A stretch of 36,560 nucleotides of DNA, taken from NCBI GenBank assembly GCA_002304505.1, contig NCEH01000058.1, positions 1-36,560 on the forward strand, read 5' to 3'. Numbering within the stretch: position 1 is the stretch's first letter; every line of letters begins with the position of its first letter. Below the pieces are notes generated by a model. It had not been told where the DNA came from, searched no databases, and saw only the letters and a program-made list of their open reading frames with translations. The translations under genes were made by a program, and so were the position numbers. Shown here piece by piece: positions 7,864-16,843 of this stretch. This DNA comes from Rhizobiales bacterium 32-66-11 (GTDB lineage: Bacteria > Pseudomonadota > Alphaproteobacteria > Rhizobiales > Xanthobacteraceae).

Positions 7864-8799
7864 ATGTCTGCCCCTATTCCCCAGATTCCCGAATTGGACA
7901 CCCTGCGCGCCGGCGGAAAGCGGGCGATGGCGATGGCGCTCGCGGCGGTGGAAACCGCGCGCGGCAAGCCGTCCCTGGTGGCTTTGCTCGACCGCGCCGC
8001 CCGCGAGCCGAAGGCACTCGTTCTCGGCCTGACCGGGCCGCCGGGGGTGGGCAAATCCACCCTCACCAACGCGCTCGTGCGGCGGGCCCGCGCGGCGGGC
8101 CGCACGGTCGCGGTGCTGGCGGTCGATCCCTCCTCGCGCCGCACCGGCGGTGCGCTGCTGGGGGATCGGGCGCGCATCCAGACCGACCCGGAGGATCGCG
8201 GCGTGTTCGTACGCTCCATGGCGGCGCGCGACCGGCTCGGCGGCCTCTCGGACGATGCGGTGGCGGCGGTCGTGCTGATGCGCGCCGTGTTCGATCTCGT
8301 GATCGTCGAGACCGTGGGCGTCGGCCAGTCGGAGGCCGATATCGGCCTCGTGGCGGACAGCGTGGTCCTGTGCATCCAGCCGGCCTCGGGCGACAGCCTT
8401 CAGTTCATGAAGGCGGGGGTGATGGAATTGCCCGACATCATCGTCGTCACCAAGGCCGACATGGCCGATATCGCCCGCCGCGCGGCGGCCGATGTCAGCG
8501 GCGCGCTCTCGCTGAGCGGCTTGCCGACGCAATGGACAGTACCGGTCATCCGCCTGTCCGCCGCCAGCGGCGAGGGGCTGGAGGCGTTCGACGCGGCGCT
8601 TGCCGCCCATCAGGCGCATCTGGCGCTGGAGGGGCGACTCGCGGCGCAGCGGGCGGCGCAGGAACAGCGCTGGGTGGAGGAGGCCATTCGCCTGCGATTC
8701 GGCACCGAGGGGCTCGCCCTTTCCCGCAAAATGACGGTTGCGGCGAGCGGGCCGTTCAGCCGTGAGGCGGCATTTGCGGCATGCTTAACCCGCTCGTAA
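7864..8799 (+). CDS. meaB: MeaB/ArgK family G3E GTPase, methylmalonyl-CoA mutase chaperone
   Basis: G-protein chaperone that gates cobalamin loading and protects methylmalonyl-CoA mutase from inactivation; cytoplasmic. 311 residues. Walker A is GPPGVGKST (58-66), the base/switch segment DPSSRRTGGALLGDRARI spans ~88-105, Walker B/switch is ETVGVGQSE (149-157), and the guanine-specificity motif is TKAD (196-199). The frame stays open upstream to 7666, but that stretch contains the terminator and no family sequence, so the ATG at 7864 is the start; its Shine-Dalgarno is weak. No mutase or B12 gene is in the window, so the client is encoded elsewhere. The length is slightly under the usual ~325-335, lost from the C-terminus. 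Confidence 0.93.
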   Translation: MSAPIPQIPELDTLRAGGKRAMAMALAAVETARGKPSLVALLDRAAREPKALVLGLTGPPGVGKSTLTNALVRRARAAGRTVAVLAVDPSSRRTGGALLGDRARIQTDPEDRGVFVRSMAARDRLGGLSDDAVAAVVLMRAVFDLVIVETVGVGQSEADIGLVADSVVLCIQPASGDSLQFMKAGVMELPDIIVVTKADMADIARRAAADVSGALSLSGLPTQWTVPVIRLSAASGEGLEAFDAALAAHQAHLALEGRLAAQRAAQEQRWVEEAIRLRFGTEGLALSRKMTVAASGPFSREAAFAACLTRS

Positions 8800-8866
8800 G
8801 GTTGATAAGTGATTTTTCTCTCCAGGCGCCGGCGTTCGTTCGCTGGCTTCCTGTGAGGGCGATCCC

Positions 8867-10177
8867 ATGGTTCGGTATTTCGGCGTGCGCCTGCCGGCGT
8901 GCATTCTGGCTCTGGCCGGATGCCTTGTCGCAACGGCCGCGCGCCCGCAGATGCTGCCGTCCGACATCTTCCTGTCCCGTGCCGCGGCCGAGCGCGCCCA
9001 GGGCGGCCTGCTCTCCGCACCGGTGCGGGCGCTGCGCGTGGCGACGCTCGAATGGGAACCCCTGCTCGCCCCCGCCGCGCTGGACCCGGCCACCCCGCAG
9101 GCGAGCGTGCGGGTGGCGTCAGCCTCCATCGCCTCTGTCCCCGCGAATGCCGACAGCACCTATGCCTATCCCCCGCCGCTGGTGCTCGGCGGCGCGCTTC
9201 CGCCCAGCGACCCCGCTGTCCTGCTCTCGGACCGGGACGAGGAACCGGAGGCCCCCGCGGTGTTCGGTCCCTCGCCCAATGCCGACGGCGCCTATCTCGA
9301 ACTCGCGCTCGACCAGGTGCTGACCCTCCCCGGGCTGGACGAGGAGAGCATTGCCGCGGAGGAGGATGTCCCCTCCACCTTCGGGCCCGACATGAGCGCG
9401 TTCGACACCTCCAGCGAGGCGCCGCAGGCGCTGATCTTCGGCGAACCGCCGCCGCCCGGCAGCGCGCAGGACGACGCCGAGCTGGAAGCCCCCGATGCGG
9501 CCGGCCTCTCGCTCGACGCCAGCGAGGGCACGGCGCAAGGCATGCAGACCTCCCAGGACACGCCGATCGTCCATGACATGCGGGTGGTGTTCGGGCAGAG
9601 CGGTGCGCTCTTTCCGCCCCTCCCCTTCGAATATGCCGCCCTGCCGCCGAGCGCCTCGGCCCTGCCGCCGATGCCGCCGGTTCCCCCGCCGGAGGAAGAA
9701 GAGGCCGGCGGCCTCATGAGCGGCGACGCCAGCCCGGCGACCCGCCTCGCCCTCGCCGGCCCGGCCCGCGCACGGGCGGAAAAGTGTCTGGCCGAAGCCA
9801 TCTATTTCGAGAGCCGGGGCGAACCCAAGCGCGGGCAGATCGCGGTCGCCCAGGTGGTGATGAACCGGGTATTCTCGGGCTATTATCCCAACGACGTCTG
9901 CAAGACCGTCTATCAGAACGCCCACCGCCATCTCGCCTGCCAGTTCACCTTCGCCTGCGACGATGTGAAGGACGTGATCCGCGAGCCCGACATGTGGGTC
10001 CAGGCCAAGCAGATCGCCTCCGACATGCTGGACGGCAAGCTCTGGCTTTCCAGCGTCGGCCGGGCGACGCACTATCACGCCTATTGGGTGCGGCCGAGCT
10101 GGGTGCGCGAAATGCGCAAGCTGGACCGCATCGGGGTGCACACCTTCTATCGCCCGCGCCGCTGGGGTGAGGGGTGA
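8867..10177 (+). CDS. SleB-type cell wall hydrolase with a long Pro/Ala/acidic spacer
   Basis: Envelope peptidoglycan hydrolase (Hydrolase_2/SleB family), 436 residues. The N-terminus is an export signal that may be a lipobox (LALAGC, Cys19). Residues ~28-300 are low-complexity, rich in Pro, Ala, Asp and Glu, with several short (V/L/I)(F/L)G motifs. The catalytic domain (~300-432) starts CLAEAIYFESRGE with Glu310 and Glu315, and continues IAVAQVVMNRVFSGYYPNDVCKTVYQN, CQFTFACD, and a C-terminal ATHYHAYWVRPSW. The family cleaves the glycan strand, as known for spore SleB and proteobacterial CwlJ-like homologues. GAGGG lies before the ATG. It ends 16 bases before a large inverted repeat and is convergent with maeB. 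Confidence 0.88.
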   Translation: MVRYFGVRLPACILALAGCLVATAARPQMLPSDIFLSRAAAERAQGGLLSAPVRALRVATLEWEPLLAPAALDPATPQASVRVASASIASVPANADSTYAYPPPLVLGGALPPSDPAVLLSDRDEEPEAPAVFGPSPNADGAYLELALDQVLTLPGLDEESIAAEEDVPSTFGPDMSAFDTSSEAPQALIFGEPPPPGSAQDDAELEAPDAAGLSLDASEGTAQGMQTSQDTPIVHDMRVVFGQSGALFPPLPFEYAALPPSASALPPMPPVPPPEEEEAGGLMSGDASPATRLALAGPARARAEKCLAEAIYFESRGEPKRGQIAVAQVVMNRVFSGYYPNDVCKTVYQNAHRHLACQFTFACDDVKDVIREPDMWVQAKQIASDMLDGKLWLSSVGRATHYHAYWVRPSWVREMRKLDRIGVHTFYRPRRWGEG

Positions 10178-10193
10178 TTCCCGCACAGTTATT

Positions 10194-10311
10194 CCCTCCC
10201 CCCTAGAGGGGGAGGGTCAGGGTGGGGGGTATCTCTCCGCTTGATTCTGAGGGTGGGGTTTCTGGCGGCGCCATACCCCCCACCCCAGCCCTCCCCCTCA
10301 AGGGGGGAGGG
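10194..10311. repeat. 118-bp inverted-repeat element (REP/MITE-like)
   Basis: Two 39-base arms (10194-10232 and 10273-10311) are reverse complements with only about three mismatches. Each arm is itself partly palindromic: CCCTCCCCC then TAGA or TTGA then GGGGGAGGG, next to a GGGTGGGGGGTAT block. The 40-base centre is unique. Such C5/G5 palindromic units are common dispersed intergenic repeats in Rhizobiales genomes (established in general; this copy's family not checked). Lying between convergent genes, it can also serve as terminator for both. No transposase or target duplication is seen. Confidence 0.88.
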
Positions 10312-10324
10312 AGCAGAGCAGCGC

Positions 10325-12607
10325 TCAGAGCGCGCCCTGGGCTTCCACCACCGCCACCGCGGTCATGTTGACGATGCCGCGCGCCGTCACCGACGGGCCG
10401 AGAATGTGCGCCGGCTTAGCCGTGCCCATCAGGATCGGCCCCACGGGCAGCGCATCGCCCAGCACCTTGATCATGTTGTAGGCGATGTCGGCGGCGTCGA
10501 GGTCGGGCATCACCAGCACGTTGGCTGCGCCGGAAAGACGCGAGCCGGGGAACACGTGCTCGCGCACATCCTCCAGCAGCGCCGCGTCGGCCTGCATCTC
10601 GCCATCCACTTCCAGCGACGGGTCCCGTTGCAGGATCAGTTGCAGCGCACCGCGCACGCGCTTGGCGCATGAGGTTTCGTGCGACCCGAAATTGGAATGG
10701 GACAGCAGCGCGATGCGCGGCTCAAGGCCGAAGCGCCGCACGTGGGCCGCGGCGAGAATAGTCATTTCCGCGAGATCGGCGGCCGTCGGCTCATTCTGGA
10801 TCTGCGTGTCGCAGATGAAGAAATTGCCCTTGGGCGTAATCAGCAGCGAGAGCGCGGCAAGTTCCTGCACGCCCGGGGCGAGACCGATGATGTCCCGCAC
10901 ATGGCGCAGGCGCCGATTGAAGCGGCCCTCGATGCCGCAGAGCATGGCATCCGCCTCGCCCCGCTGCACGGCGAGCGCGGCGATCACCGTATTGTCGGTC
11001 CGCACGAGGGTGCGGGCGGCATCCGGGGTCACACCCTTGCGGCCGGCGATCTCCACATAGGTGCGCACATAATCACGATAGCGCGGATCATCCTCGGGAT
11101 TGATCAGGTCGAAATCGGTGCCCGGACGGATCGACAGGCCGAAGCGCTGAAGGCGGGTTTCGAGCACGCTCGGCCGCGCCACCAGGATCGGCCGGGCGAT
11201 GCCTTCCTCCACCACCGCCTGCGCGGCGCGCAGCACGCGTTCGTCCTCGCCCTCGGCATAGATCACGCGCTTCTTGTCCAGCTTCGCGCGGGTGAACAGC
11301 GGACGCATGATGAAGCCGGAGCGGAACACGAACTGATCCAGCTTGTCGGCATAGACCTCGAAATCCGTGATCGGCCGGGTGGCGATGCCGGTTTCCATGG
11401 CCGCGCGCGCCACCGCCGGCGCGATGCGCAGGATGAGGCGGGGATCGAACGGCGAGGGAATGATCGAATCCGGCCCGAACGAGCGGGTTTCCCCGCCATA
11501 GGCGCGGGCCACCACGTCGGACGGCGTCTCGCGGGCGAGCGCCGCGATGGCTTCCACCGCCGCCATCTTCATCTCGGCGTTGATGTCGGTGGCGCCGACA
11601 TCGAGCGCGCCGCGGAAGATATAGGGGAAGCACAGGACGTTGTTGACCTGGTTCGGGAAGTCCGACCGGCCGGTGCAGATCATGGCATCGGGGCGGGCGG
11701 CGCGCGCCTCTTCCGGCATGATTTCGGGGTTGGGGTTGGCGAGGGCGAGGATCAGCGGGCGATCCGCCATGCGCTTGACCATGTCCTGGGTCATCACGCC
11801 GCCGGCGGACAGGCCGAGGAAGATGTGTGCGCCGTCGATGACCTCGCCGAGGGAGCGGGCGTCGGTCTTCTGCGCATAGATCGCCTTATAGGGATCCATG
11901 AGGATTTCGCGGCCTTCATAGACCACGCCCTCGAGATCGCAGACCCAGATGTTCTCGCGCTTGGCGCCGAGCGTCACCAGCAGGTTGAGGCAGGCGAGCG
12001 CGGCCGCGCCAGCGCCGGAGGCGACGATCTTGAGATCCTCGATCTTCCGGTTGCCGATTTCCAAGGCATTGCGCACCGCTGCGCCGACGATGATGGCGGT
12101 GCCGTGCTGGTCGTCATGGAAGACCGGGATCTTCATGCGCTCACGCAGGCGCTTTTCGACCTCGAAGCATTCCGGCGCCTTGATGTCCTCAAGGTTGATG
12201 CCGCCGAAGGTCGGCTCCAGGGCCGCCACGGTCTCGACGATATGGTCCACCTCGTTCGCGGCGATTTCGATGTCGAACACATCGATGCCGGCGAACTTCT
12301 TGAACAGAACCGCCTTGCCTTCCATCACCGGCTTGGAGGCCAGCGGGCCAATGTTGCCGAGGCCGAGCACGGCGGTGCCGTTCGACACCACGCCCACCAG
12401 ATTCTGCCGAATGGTCAGCTCGGCGGCCTGGAGCGGATCGGCCTTGATGGCCATGCAGGCGGCGGCGACGCCAGGCGAATAGGCAAGCGCGAGATCGCGC
12501 TGGTTGCCCAAGGGCTTGGTGGCCTGGATTTCGAGTTTTCCGGGCCGGGGCAGGCGATGATAAATCAGAGCTCCCGAGCGCAGATCATCTGAGATGTTAG
12601 ACGCCAT
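10325..12607 (-). CDS. maeB: NADP-dependent malic enzyme with C-terminal phosphotransacetylase-like domain
   Basis: Oxidatively decarboxylates malate to pyruvate with NADP reduction, feeding acetyl-CoA and NADPH. 760 residues, the normal size of the MaeB/Tme fusion type. The malic N-terminal domain (~18-155) has ALAYSPGVA and [27 protein letters not shown]. The NAD(P)-binding domain (~163-400) has FHDDQHGTA, a nucleotide loop [12 protein letters not shown] and [12 protein letters not shown]. Residues ~440-755 are a PTA-like domain ([25 protein letters not shown]) that is regulatory rather than catalytic in characterised rhizobial MaeB enzymes. The ATG at 12607 follows a purine-rich stretch (GGGAAGGGA). 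It is divergent from the exported protein gene at 12765. Confidence 0.97.
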   Translation of the reverse strand: MASNISDDLRSGALIYHRLPRPGKLEIQATKPLGNQRDLALAYSPGVAAACMAIKADPLQAAELTIRQNLVGVVSNGTAVLGLGNIGPLASKPVMEGKAVLFKKFAGIDVFDIEIAANEVDHIVETVAALEPTFGGINLEDIKAPECFEVEKRLRERMKIPVFHDDQHGTAIIVGAAVRNALEIGNRKIEDLKIVASGAGAAALACLNLLVTLGAKRENIWVCDLEGVVYEGREILMDPYKAIYAQKTDARSLGEVIDGAHIFLGLSAGGVMTQDMVKRMADRPLILALANPNPEIMPEEARAARPDAMICTGRSDFPNQVNNVLCFPYIFRGALDVGATDINAEMKMAAVEAIAALARETPSDVVARAYGGETRSFGPDSIIPSPFDPRLILRIAPAVARAAMETGIATRPITDFEVYADKLDQFVFRSGFIMRPLFTRAKLDKKRVIYAEGEDERVLRAAQAVVEEGIARPILVARPSVLETRLQRFGLSIRPGTDFDLINPEDDPRYRDYVRTYVEIAGRKGVTPDAARTLVRTDNTVIAALAVQRGEADAMLCGIEGRFNRRLRHVRDIIGLAPGVQELAALSLLITPKGNFFICDTQIQNEPTAADLAEMTILAAAHVRRFGLEPRIALLSHSNFGSHETSCAKRVRGALQLILQRDPSLEVDGEMQADAALLEDVREHVFPGSRLSGAANVLVMPDLDAADIAYNMIKVLGDALPVGPILMGTAKPAHILGPSVTARGIVNMTAVAVVEAQGAL

Positions 12608-12764
12608 TCCCTTCCCGACCCTTCTTAAACATCGCTTGTTTCAAAACCGGCGGCACGGTAGCCCTCGGCAGCAGGGATGTCACGGGTAAGCGCTACCTTT
12701 TTCGGCAGCGCAGGAAGTCGCCGCGCCGATCTGGCCGCAACCGCAGACTGAAAAGGGTGCACCC

Positions 12765-14777
12765 ATGAAAAAGGCTCTCCTGGCCGCCCTGGCGCTGGTC
12801 GTTGTCGGGATTGGCGGCTATTTCGGATTGAGCTTCTGGAGCAAGGAAAAGGCACGCGGGGAAGTTGAGAATATTTTCGCGAACCTGCGGGAGTCCGGCA
12901 CGCAGGCCAGCCATGGCGAGATCGCGTTTGACTTGCCGAACCGAGCCTTGAGCGTCGCCGACATCGCCATTGCCGCCGCCGACGGCAGCAGCACCGTCAA
13001 AATCGCCCGCGTGACCGCCGACGGCCTCACCCCGCCCTCCGGCGGGCGAATCACCGCCGATTCGGTGACGCTGCACGGGGTGGAGGTGCGCACCAGGATC
13101 GCGGACGGCGAAACCACTTATGAGACCCCGCTGGTGGAGATCGCCGGCTATTCGGGTCCCGCAGCCTTCGTCCTGCCGCCGGTCGCCGCCACGAGCGCGG
13201 CGACGCTGCGCGCCGTGCTCCAGCATTTCGCCGCCATGCGCGCCGATCGCATCCGCCTGCCGCACGCCACCGCGCGGGTCCGGCTCGCCGCCGTGGCGGC
13301 GACACCGCGGACGCCCGGAACGGACGCACGGAGCCTCGATGTGGATTATGGGGCCTTCCTCGCCGAGGGCATCGGCCAGGGCCGCATCGCCCATCTCAGC
13401 CTCGACCGCATCGGGCTGAAGGGGCAGAGCGGCCCCCAGAACGCTTCACAGGGCTTCGTCGGGACGCTGGAGCAGATAGAAGTCACCGCCGTCGACACCG
13501 CGCCTCTGCTGGCGCTGACGCAGCCTCAGCCCGAGGGCCGTCCGGAGCCCGCCGGCTATATGCCGCTCTACGGCCGCGCTTCCGCAGGCAGTTATTCGCT
13601 GACCCAGGACGGCGGGCCCACATTGATGGTGAGCGACCTTCTCGCCGAGGGCATCGCCCTCGATCCTGGCCTGCTCAACCTGGCCCGGCTCGACGCGCTG
13701 AACGCGCTGTCGAAGCCCGATCATGCGCTCTCGGCGGAGGAATCGACACGGCTCATGGCGCTCACGTCCGATGTGCTCAAGGGCGTCGGCTTCACCAGCA
13801 TTTCCATGAGCAACGCATCCCTCTCCGCAGCCAATGGCAAGACCGAGTTCGCCAATCTAACGATGACCGGCTACGCCGCCGGCAAGCTCGAGCGCATGCG
13901 CATCGACGGGCTCATCAATCATGGCGCGGATGCCTCCGTGATCACCCTCGGCAATGCGACGATGAATGGCCTGTCGCTCGCGGCCTTGATGGATCTGGCC
14001 CCGAAGACGGTGAGCGAGGGCGCCGACCCCTCGGCGGACTCCGTACTGGCCCTGTTCCACGTCCTGGACGGGTTCGAATTCGCGGATCTCACGGTTCCGG
14101 AACCGGAGCTGGGCGGCACCGTCTCCGTCCGAAGCTTCGCCGTCTCCTGGGATCAGTTCATCGGCGCCATCCCGACCCGCTTCAAACTGCGGGCGCGGGA
14201 AATCACCGGGCCGATCTCGGAAGCCGACGGTGCCCCGTTCAACCTTCTGGTCGCGGCGGGCATGACCAGCGCGACGCTGAGCTTCAAGCTCGACATGGCC
14301 TATGATCAGGGCGCGCAGGCGATCATGATCGGCCCCGCGAGCGCGCAGGTGGACGATGCCTTGAGCCTGTCGCTCGACGCGCGCCTTACCAATGTCCCCT
14401 CGGCGGCTTTTGAAAACGCCACCACCGCCCTCGGCGCCCTGGACCAGGCGGGGCTCGGCCCCATGAAGCTCGTGCTCGTCAATCTCGGGGCGGCCGAACT
14501 GGCGTTGCGCGCCTATGTCGATCTGACCAATGGCGATATCGAGCAGATGCGCGCCGAACTGATCACTGCGGTGCAGGAGCAGGCGCACGACCTCAGCACC
14601 GACTTTCCCAATGCCGAGCGCATCGGCGCGGCCCTGGTGCAATTCCTCAAGACGCCGAAAACGCTCACGCTCACGCTGACCCCCACGGGCGACGTGAAAC
14701 TGGCGGACCTTGCCCAGACCGACGATCCCCTTGCCGCCGCGCGCCAGCTCTCGCTGGACCTCGTCGCCGGCCCCTGA
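12765..14777 (+). CDS. Large exported protein of unknown function
   Basis: I do not recognise a named family. 670 residues start with MKK and a hydrophobic span (residues 4-25: LLAALALVVVGIGGYFGLSF), either a cleaved signal or an N-terminal anchor; the rest is soluble and predicted periplasmic. The body is a run of amphipathic beta-type segments (for example SVADIAIAAADGSSTVKIARVT; SVTLHGVEVRTRI), including repeated phrases of the type YGAFLAEGIGQGRIAHLSLD and MVSDLLAEGIALDPG. This recalls AsmA/DUF945-like envelope proteins, but without a decisive motif. Only two or three hydrophobic stretches occur and there are no visible cysteines. AAGGG precedes the ATG at a good distance. It is convergent with aspS across a perfect hairpin. 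Confidence 0.85.
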   Translation: MKKALLAALALVVVGIGGYFGLSFWSKEKARGEVENIFANLRESGTQASHGEIAFDLPNRALSVADIAIAAADGSSTVKIARVTADGLTPPSGGRITADSVTLHGVEVRTRIADGETTYETPLVEIAGYSGPAAFVLPPVAATSAATLRAVLQHFAAMRADRIRLPHATARVRLAAVAATPRTPGTDARSLDVDYGAFLAEGIGQGRIAHLSLDRIGLKGQSGPQNASQGFVGTLEQIEVTAVDTAPLLALTQPQPEGRPEPAGYMPLYGRASAGSYSLTQDGGPTLMVSDLLAEGIALDPGLLNLARLDALNALSKPDHALSAEESTRLMALTSDVLKGVGFTSISMSNASLSAANGKTEFANLTMTGYAAGKLERMRIDGLINHGADASVITLGNATMNGLSLAALMDLAPKTVSEGADPSADSVLALFHVLDGFEFADLTVPEPELGGTVSVRSFAVSWDQFIGAIPTRFKLRAREITGPISEADGAPFNLLVAAGMTSATLSFKLDMAYDQGAQAIMIGPASAQVDDALSLSLDARLTNVPSAAFENATTALGALDQAGLGPMKLVLVNLGAAELALRAYVDLTNGDIEQMRAELITAVQEQAHDLSTDFPNAERIGAALVQFLKTPKTLTLTLTPTGDVKLADLAQTDDPLAAARQLSLDLVAGP

Positions 14778-14782
14778 AACAG

Positions 14783-14808
14783 GAACGCCCTCCGCAAGGA
14801 GGGCGTTC
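14783..14808. terminator. Perfect hairpin between convergent genes
   Basis: An 11-bp perfect stem GAACGCCCTCC / GGAGGGCGTTC closes on a stable GCAA tetraloop. No T-run follows on either strand, but its position between the stop at 14777 and the aspS stop at 14837 supports a bidirectional terminator or mRNA 3'-end stabiliser. Confidence 0.75.
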
Positions 14809-14836
14809 GCTAGGTTTGGGGGCCTGTCAGCCGCGC

Positions 14837-16621
14837 TTATTTCTGCGGCAGGTTGAGGCGGATGTGCAATTCCTTCAGCTGCTTGGGCGTCACCTCGGCG
14901 GGCGAGCCCATGAGCAGGTCTTCGGCGCGCTGGTTCATGGGGAACAGCGAAATCTCGCGCAGGTTCGAGGCGCCGCACAACAGCATCACGATGCGGTCGA
15001 TGCCCGCCGCCATGCCGCCATGGGGCGGCGCGCCATATTGGAACGCGCGGTACATGCCGCCGAACCGCTCCACCACCGTCTCCTCGTCATAGCCGGCGAT
15101 CTCGAACGCCTTCAGCATCGCCTCGGGGCGATGGTTGCGGATGCCGCCGGAGGCGATCTCATAGCCGTTGCAGGCGATGTCGTACTGGAACGCCTTGATG
15201 GTCAGCGGGTCCTGACCCTGGAGCGCCTCGAGGCCGCCCTGGGGCATGGAGAAGGGATTGTGGGAGAAGTCGACCTTCTTCTCCTCGTCCGACCATTCGT
15301 AGAACGGGAAATCGACGATCCAGGCGAGCTCGAACCGCTCGGTATCCACGAGGTTCAAGTCCTCGCCCACCTTGGTGCGGGCAAGGCCCGCGAACTTGTA
15401 GAATTTCGACGGGTCGCCGGCGACGAAAAAGGCGGCATCGCCCGCCGCAAGGCCGAGGGCCTCGCGGATCGCCTCGGTGCGCTCGGGGCCGATATTGTTG
15501 GCGAGCGGGCCGGCGCCCTCTCCGCCCTCGCGCCACATGATATAGCCGAGCCCCGGCTGACCCTCGCCCTGCGCCCAGCTGTTCATGCGGTCGCAGAAGG
15601 CGCGGCTGCCGCCGGTCGGCCCGGGGATCGCCCACACCTGGTTCTTCGGGTCTTCGAGCATGCGCGCGAACACCTTGAAGTTCGAGCCGCGGAAATGCTC
15701 GGAGACATCCTGCATTACCAGCGGGTTGCGCAGGTCCGGCTTGTCGGAGCCGTATTTGCGCAGGGCCTCGGCATAGGGAATGCGCGGCCAGCCCTTGGTC
15801 ACGGGCTTGCCGCCGCCGAACTCCTCGAACACGCTGGTGATCACCGGCTCCATGGCCGCGAACACATCTTCCTGCTCGATGAAGCTCATCTCCAGGTCGA
15901 GCTGGTAGAATTCGCCCGGCAGGCGGTCGGCGCGCGGGTCCTCATCGCGGAAGCAGGGCGCGATCTGAAAATAGCGGTCGAAGCCGCTCATCATGATCAG
16001 CTGCTTGTACTGCTGCGGCGCCTGGGGCAGCGCGTAGAACTTGCCGGGATGGATGCGCGAGGGCACCAGGAAGTCGCGCGCGCCCTCGGGCGAAGAGGCG
16101 GTCAGAATCGGCGTCTGGAATTCAAAGAAGCCGCCCTGCTTCATCCGCTGGCGCAAACCATCGATGACGCGGCCGCGCAGCATAATATTATTGTGAAGCT
16201 TTTCGCGCCGCAAATCGAGGAAGCGGTACTTTAGTCGGATATCCTCGGGATAATCCTGGTCGCCGAACACAGGCAACGGCAATTCCGCTGCGGCACCCAG
16301 AACTTCCAGCGCCACCGCATAGATTTCCACCTTGCCGGTGGGCAGGTCGGCATTCTCGGTGCCCTCGGGACGCAGGCGCACCTTGCCGTCGATGCGCACG
16401 ACCCATTCCGCACGCACCTTTTCCGCCGCCTGGAAGGCCGGGCTGTCGGGATCGATCACCACCTGGGTCAGGCCGTAATGGTCTCGCAGGTCAATGAAAA
16501 GCACGCCGCCATGGTCTCGGATGCGGTGGCACCAGCCGGAAAGCCGGACGCTTTCGCCCACCAGGGCGTCGGTGAGCGCACCGCAAGTGTGCGTGCGGTA
16601 GCGATGCATGGCGGGGGACAT
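14837..16621 (-). CDS. aspS: Aspartyl-tRNA synthetase, probably the non-discriminating type
   Basis: Class II synthetase charging tRNA-Asp; 594 residues, bacterial type. The OB-fold anticodon domain (~1-110) contains [16 protein letters not shown]. The catalytic core has [20 protein letters not shown], motif 2 ([16 protein letters not shown]) and motif 3 ([13 protein letters not shown]), with the bacterial GAD insertion at ~290-420. The HGG in the OB fold (Leu-Gly in E. coli) and PEGTEN in the next loop are the signature of non-discriminating AspRS, which also makes Asp-tRNA-Asn for GatCAB; this is inferred from motif only. The start is the ATG at 16621, with GAAAGG 9 bases upstream; the alternative ATG at 16609 lacks a ribosome site. 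Confidence 0.97.
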   Translation of the reverse strand: MSPAMHRYRTHTCGALTDALVGESVRLSGWCHRIRDHGGVLFIDLRDHYGLTQVVIDPDSPAFQAAEKVRAEWVVRIDGKVRLRPEGTENADLPTGKVEIYAVALEVLGAAAELPLPVFGDQDYPEDIRLKYRFLDLRREKLHNNIMLRGRVIDGLRQRMKQGGFFEFQTPILTASSPEGARDFLVPSRIHPGKFYALPQAPQQYKQLIMMSGFDRYFQIAPCFRDEDPRADRLPGEFYQLDLEMSFIEQEDVFAAMEPVITSVFEEFGGGKPVTKGWPRIPYAEALRKYGSDKPDLRNPLVMQDVSEHFRGSNFKVFARMLEDPKNQVWAIPGPTGGSRAFCDRMNSWAQGEGQPGLGYIMWREGGEGAGPLANNIGPERTEAIREALGLAAGDAAFFVAGDPSKFYKFAGLARTKVGEDLNLVDTERFELAWIVDFPFYEWSDEEKKVDFSHNPFSMPQGGLEALQGQDPLTIKAFQYDIACNGYEIASGGIRNHRPEAMLKAFEIAGYDEETVVERFGGMYRAFQYGAPPHGGMAAGIDRIVMLLCGASNLREISLFPMNQRAEDLLMGSPAEVTPKQLKELHIRLNLPQK

Positions 16622-16843
16622 GACGAGCGGCCTTTCGGACAACCTGGGGACAAATGCGCTGCGGCAAAGGACGGGCGAAGCGGGCCGCCGGAAGGTGCAT
16701 GGGCGCCCCTGCTTGTCAAGGCCGCCTCAAAATCATGCATGGCCTCGAAGGGATTTGCTGCTACGCACCATACGCAGCCCCTGTTGGTACCCCCCCAACG
16801 CGTATAACGTAAAATGTGGCGTGCAAAGCGTCGCGATTGAGAC

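Noticed and set aside
10679..12592. A 637-codon + strand frame opposite maeB
   Set aside because: Antisense shadow; composition (His, Gly, Asp, Arg-rich) and lack of motifs argue against coding.
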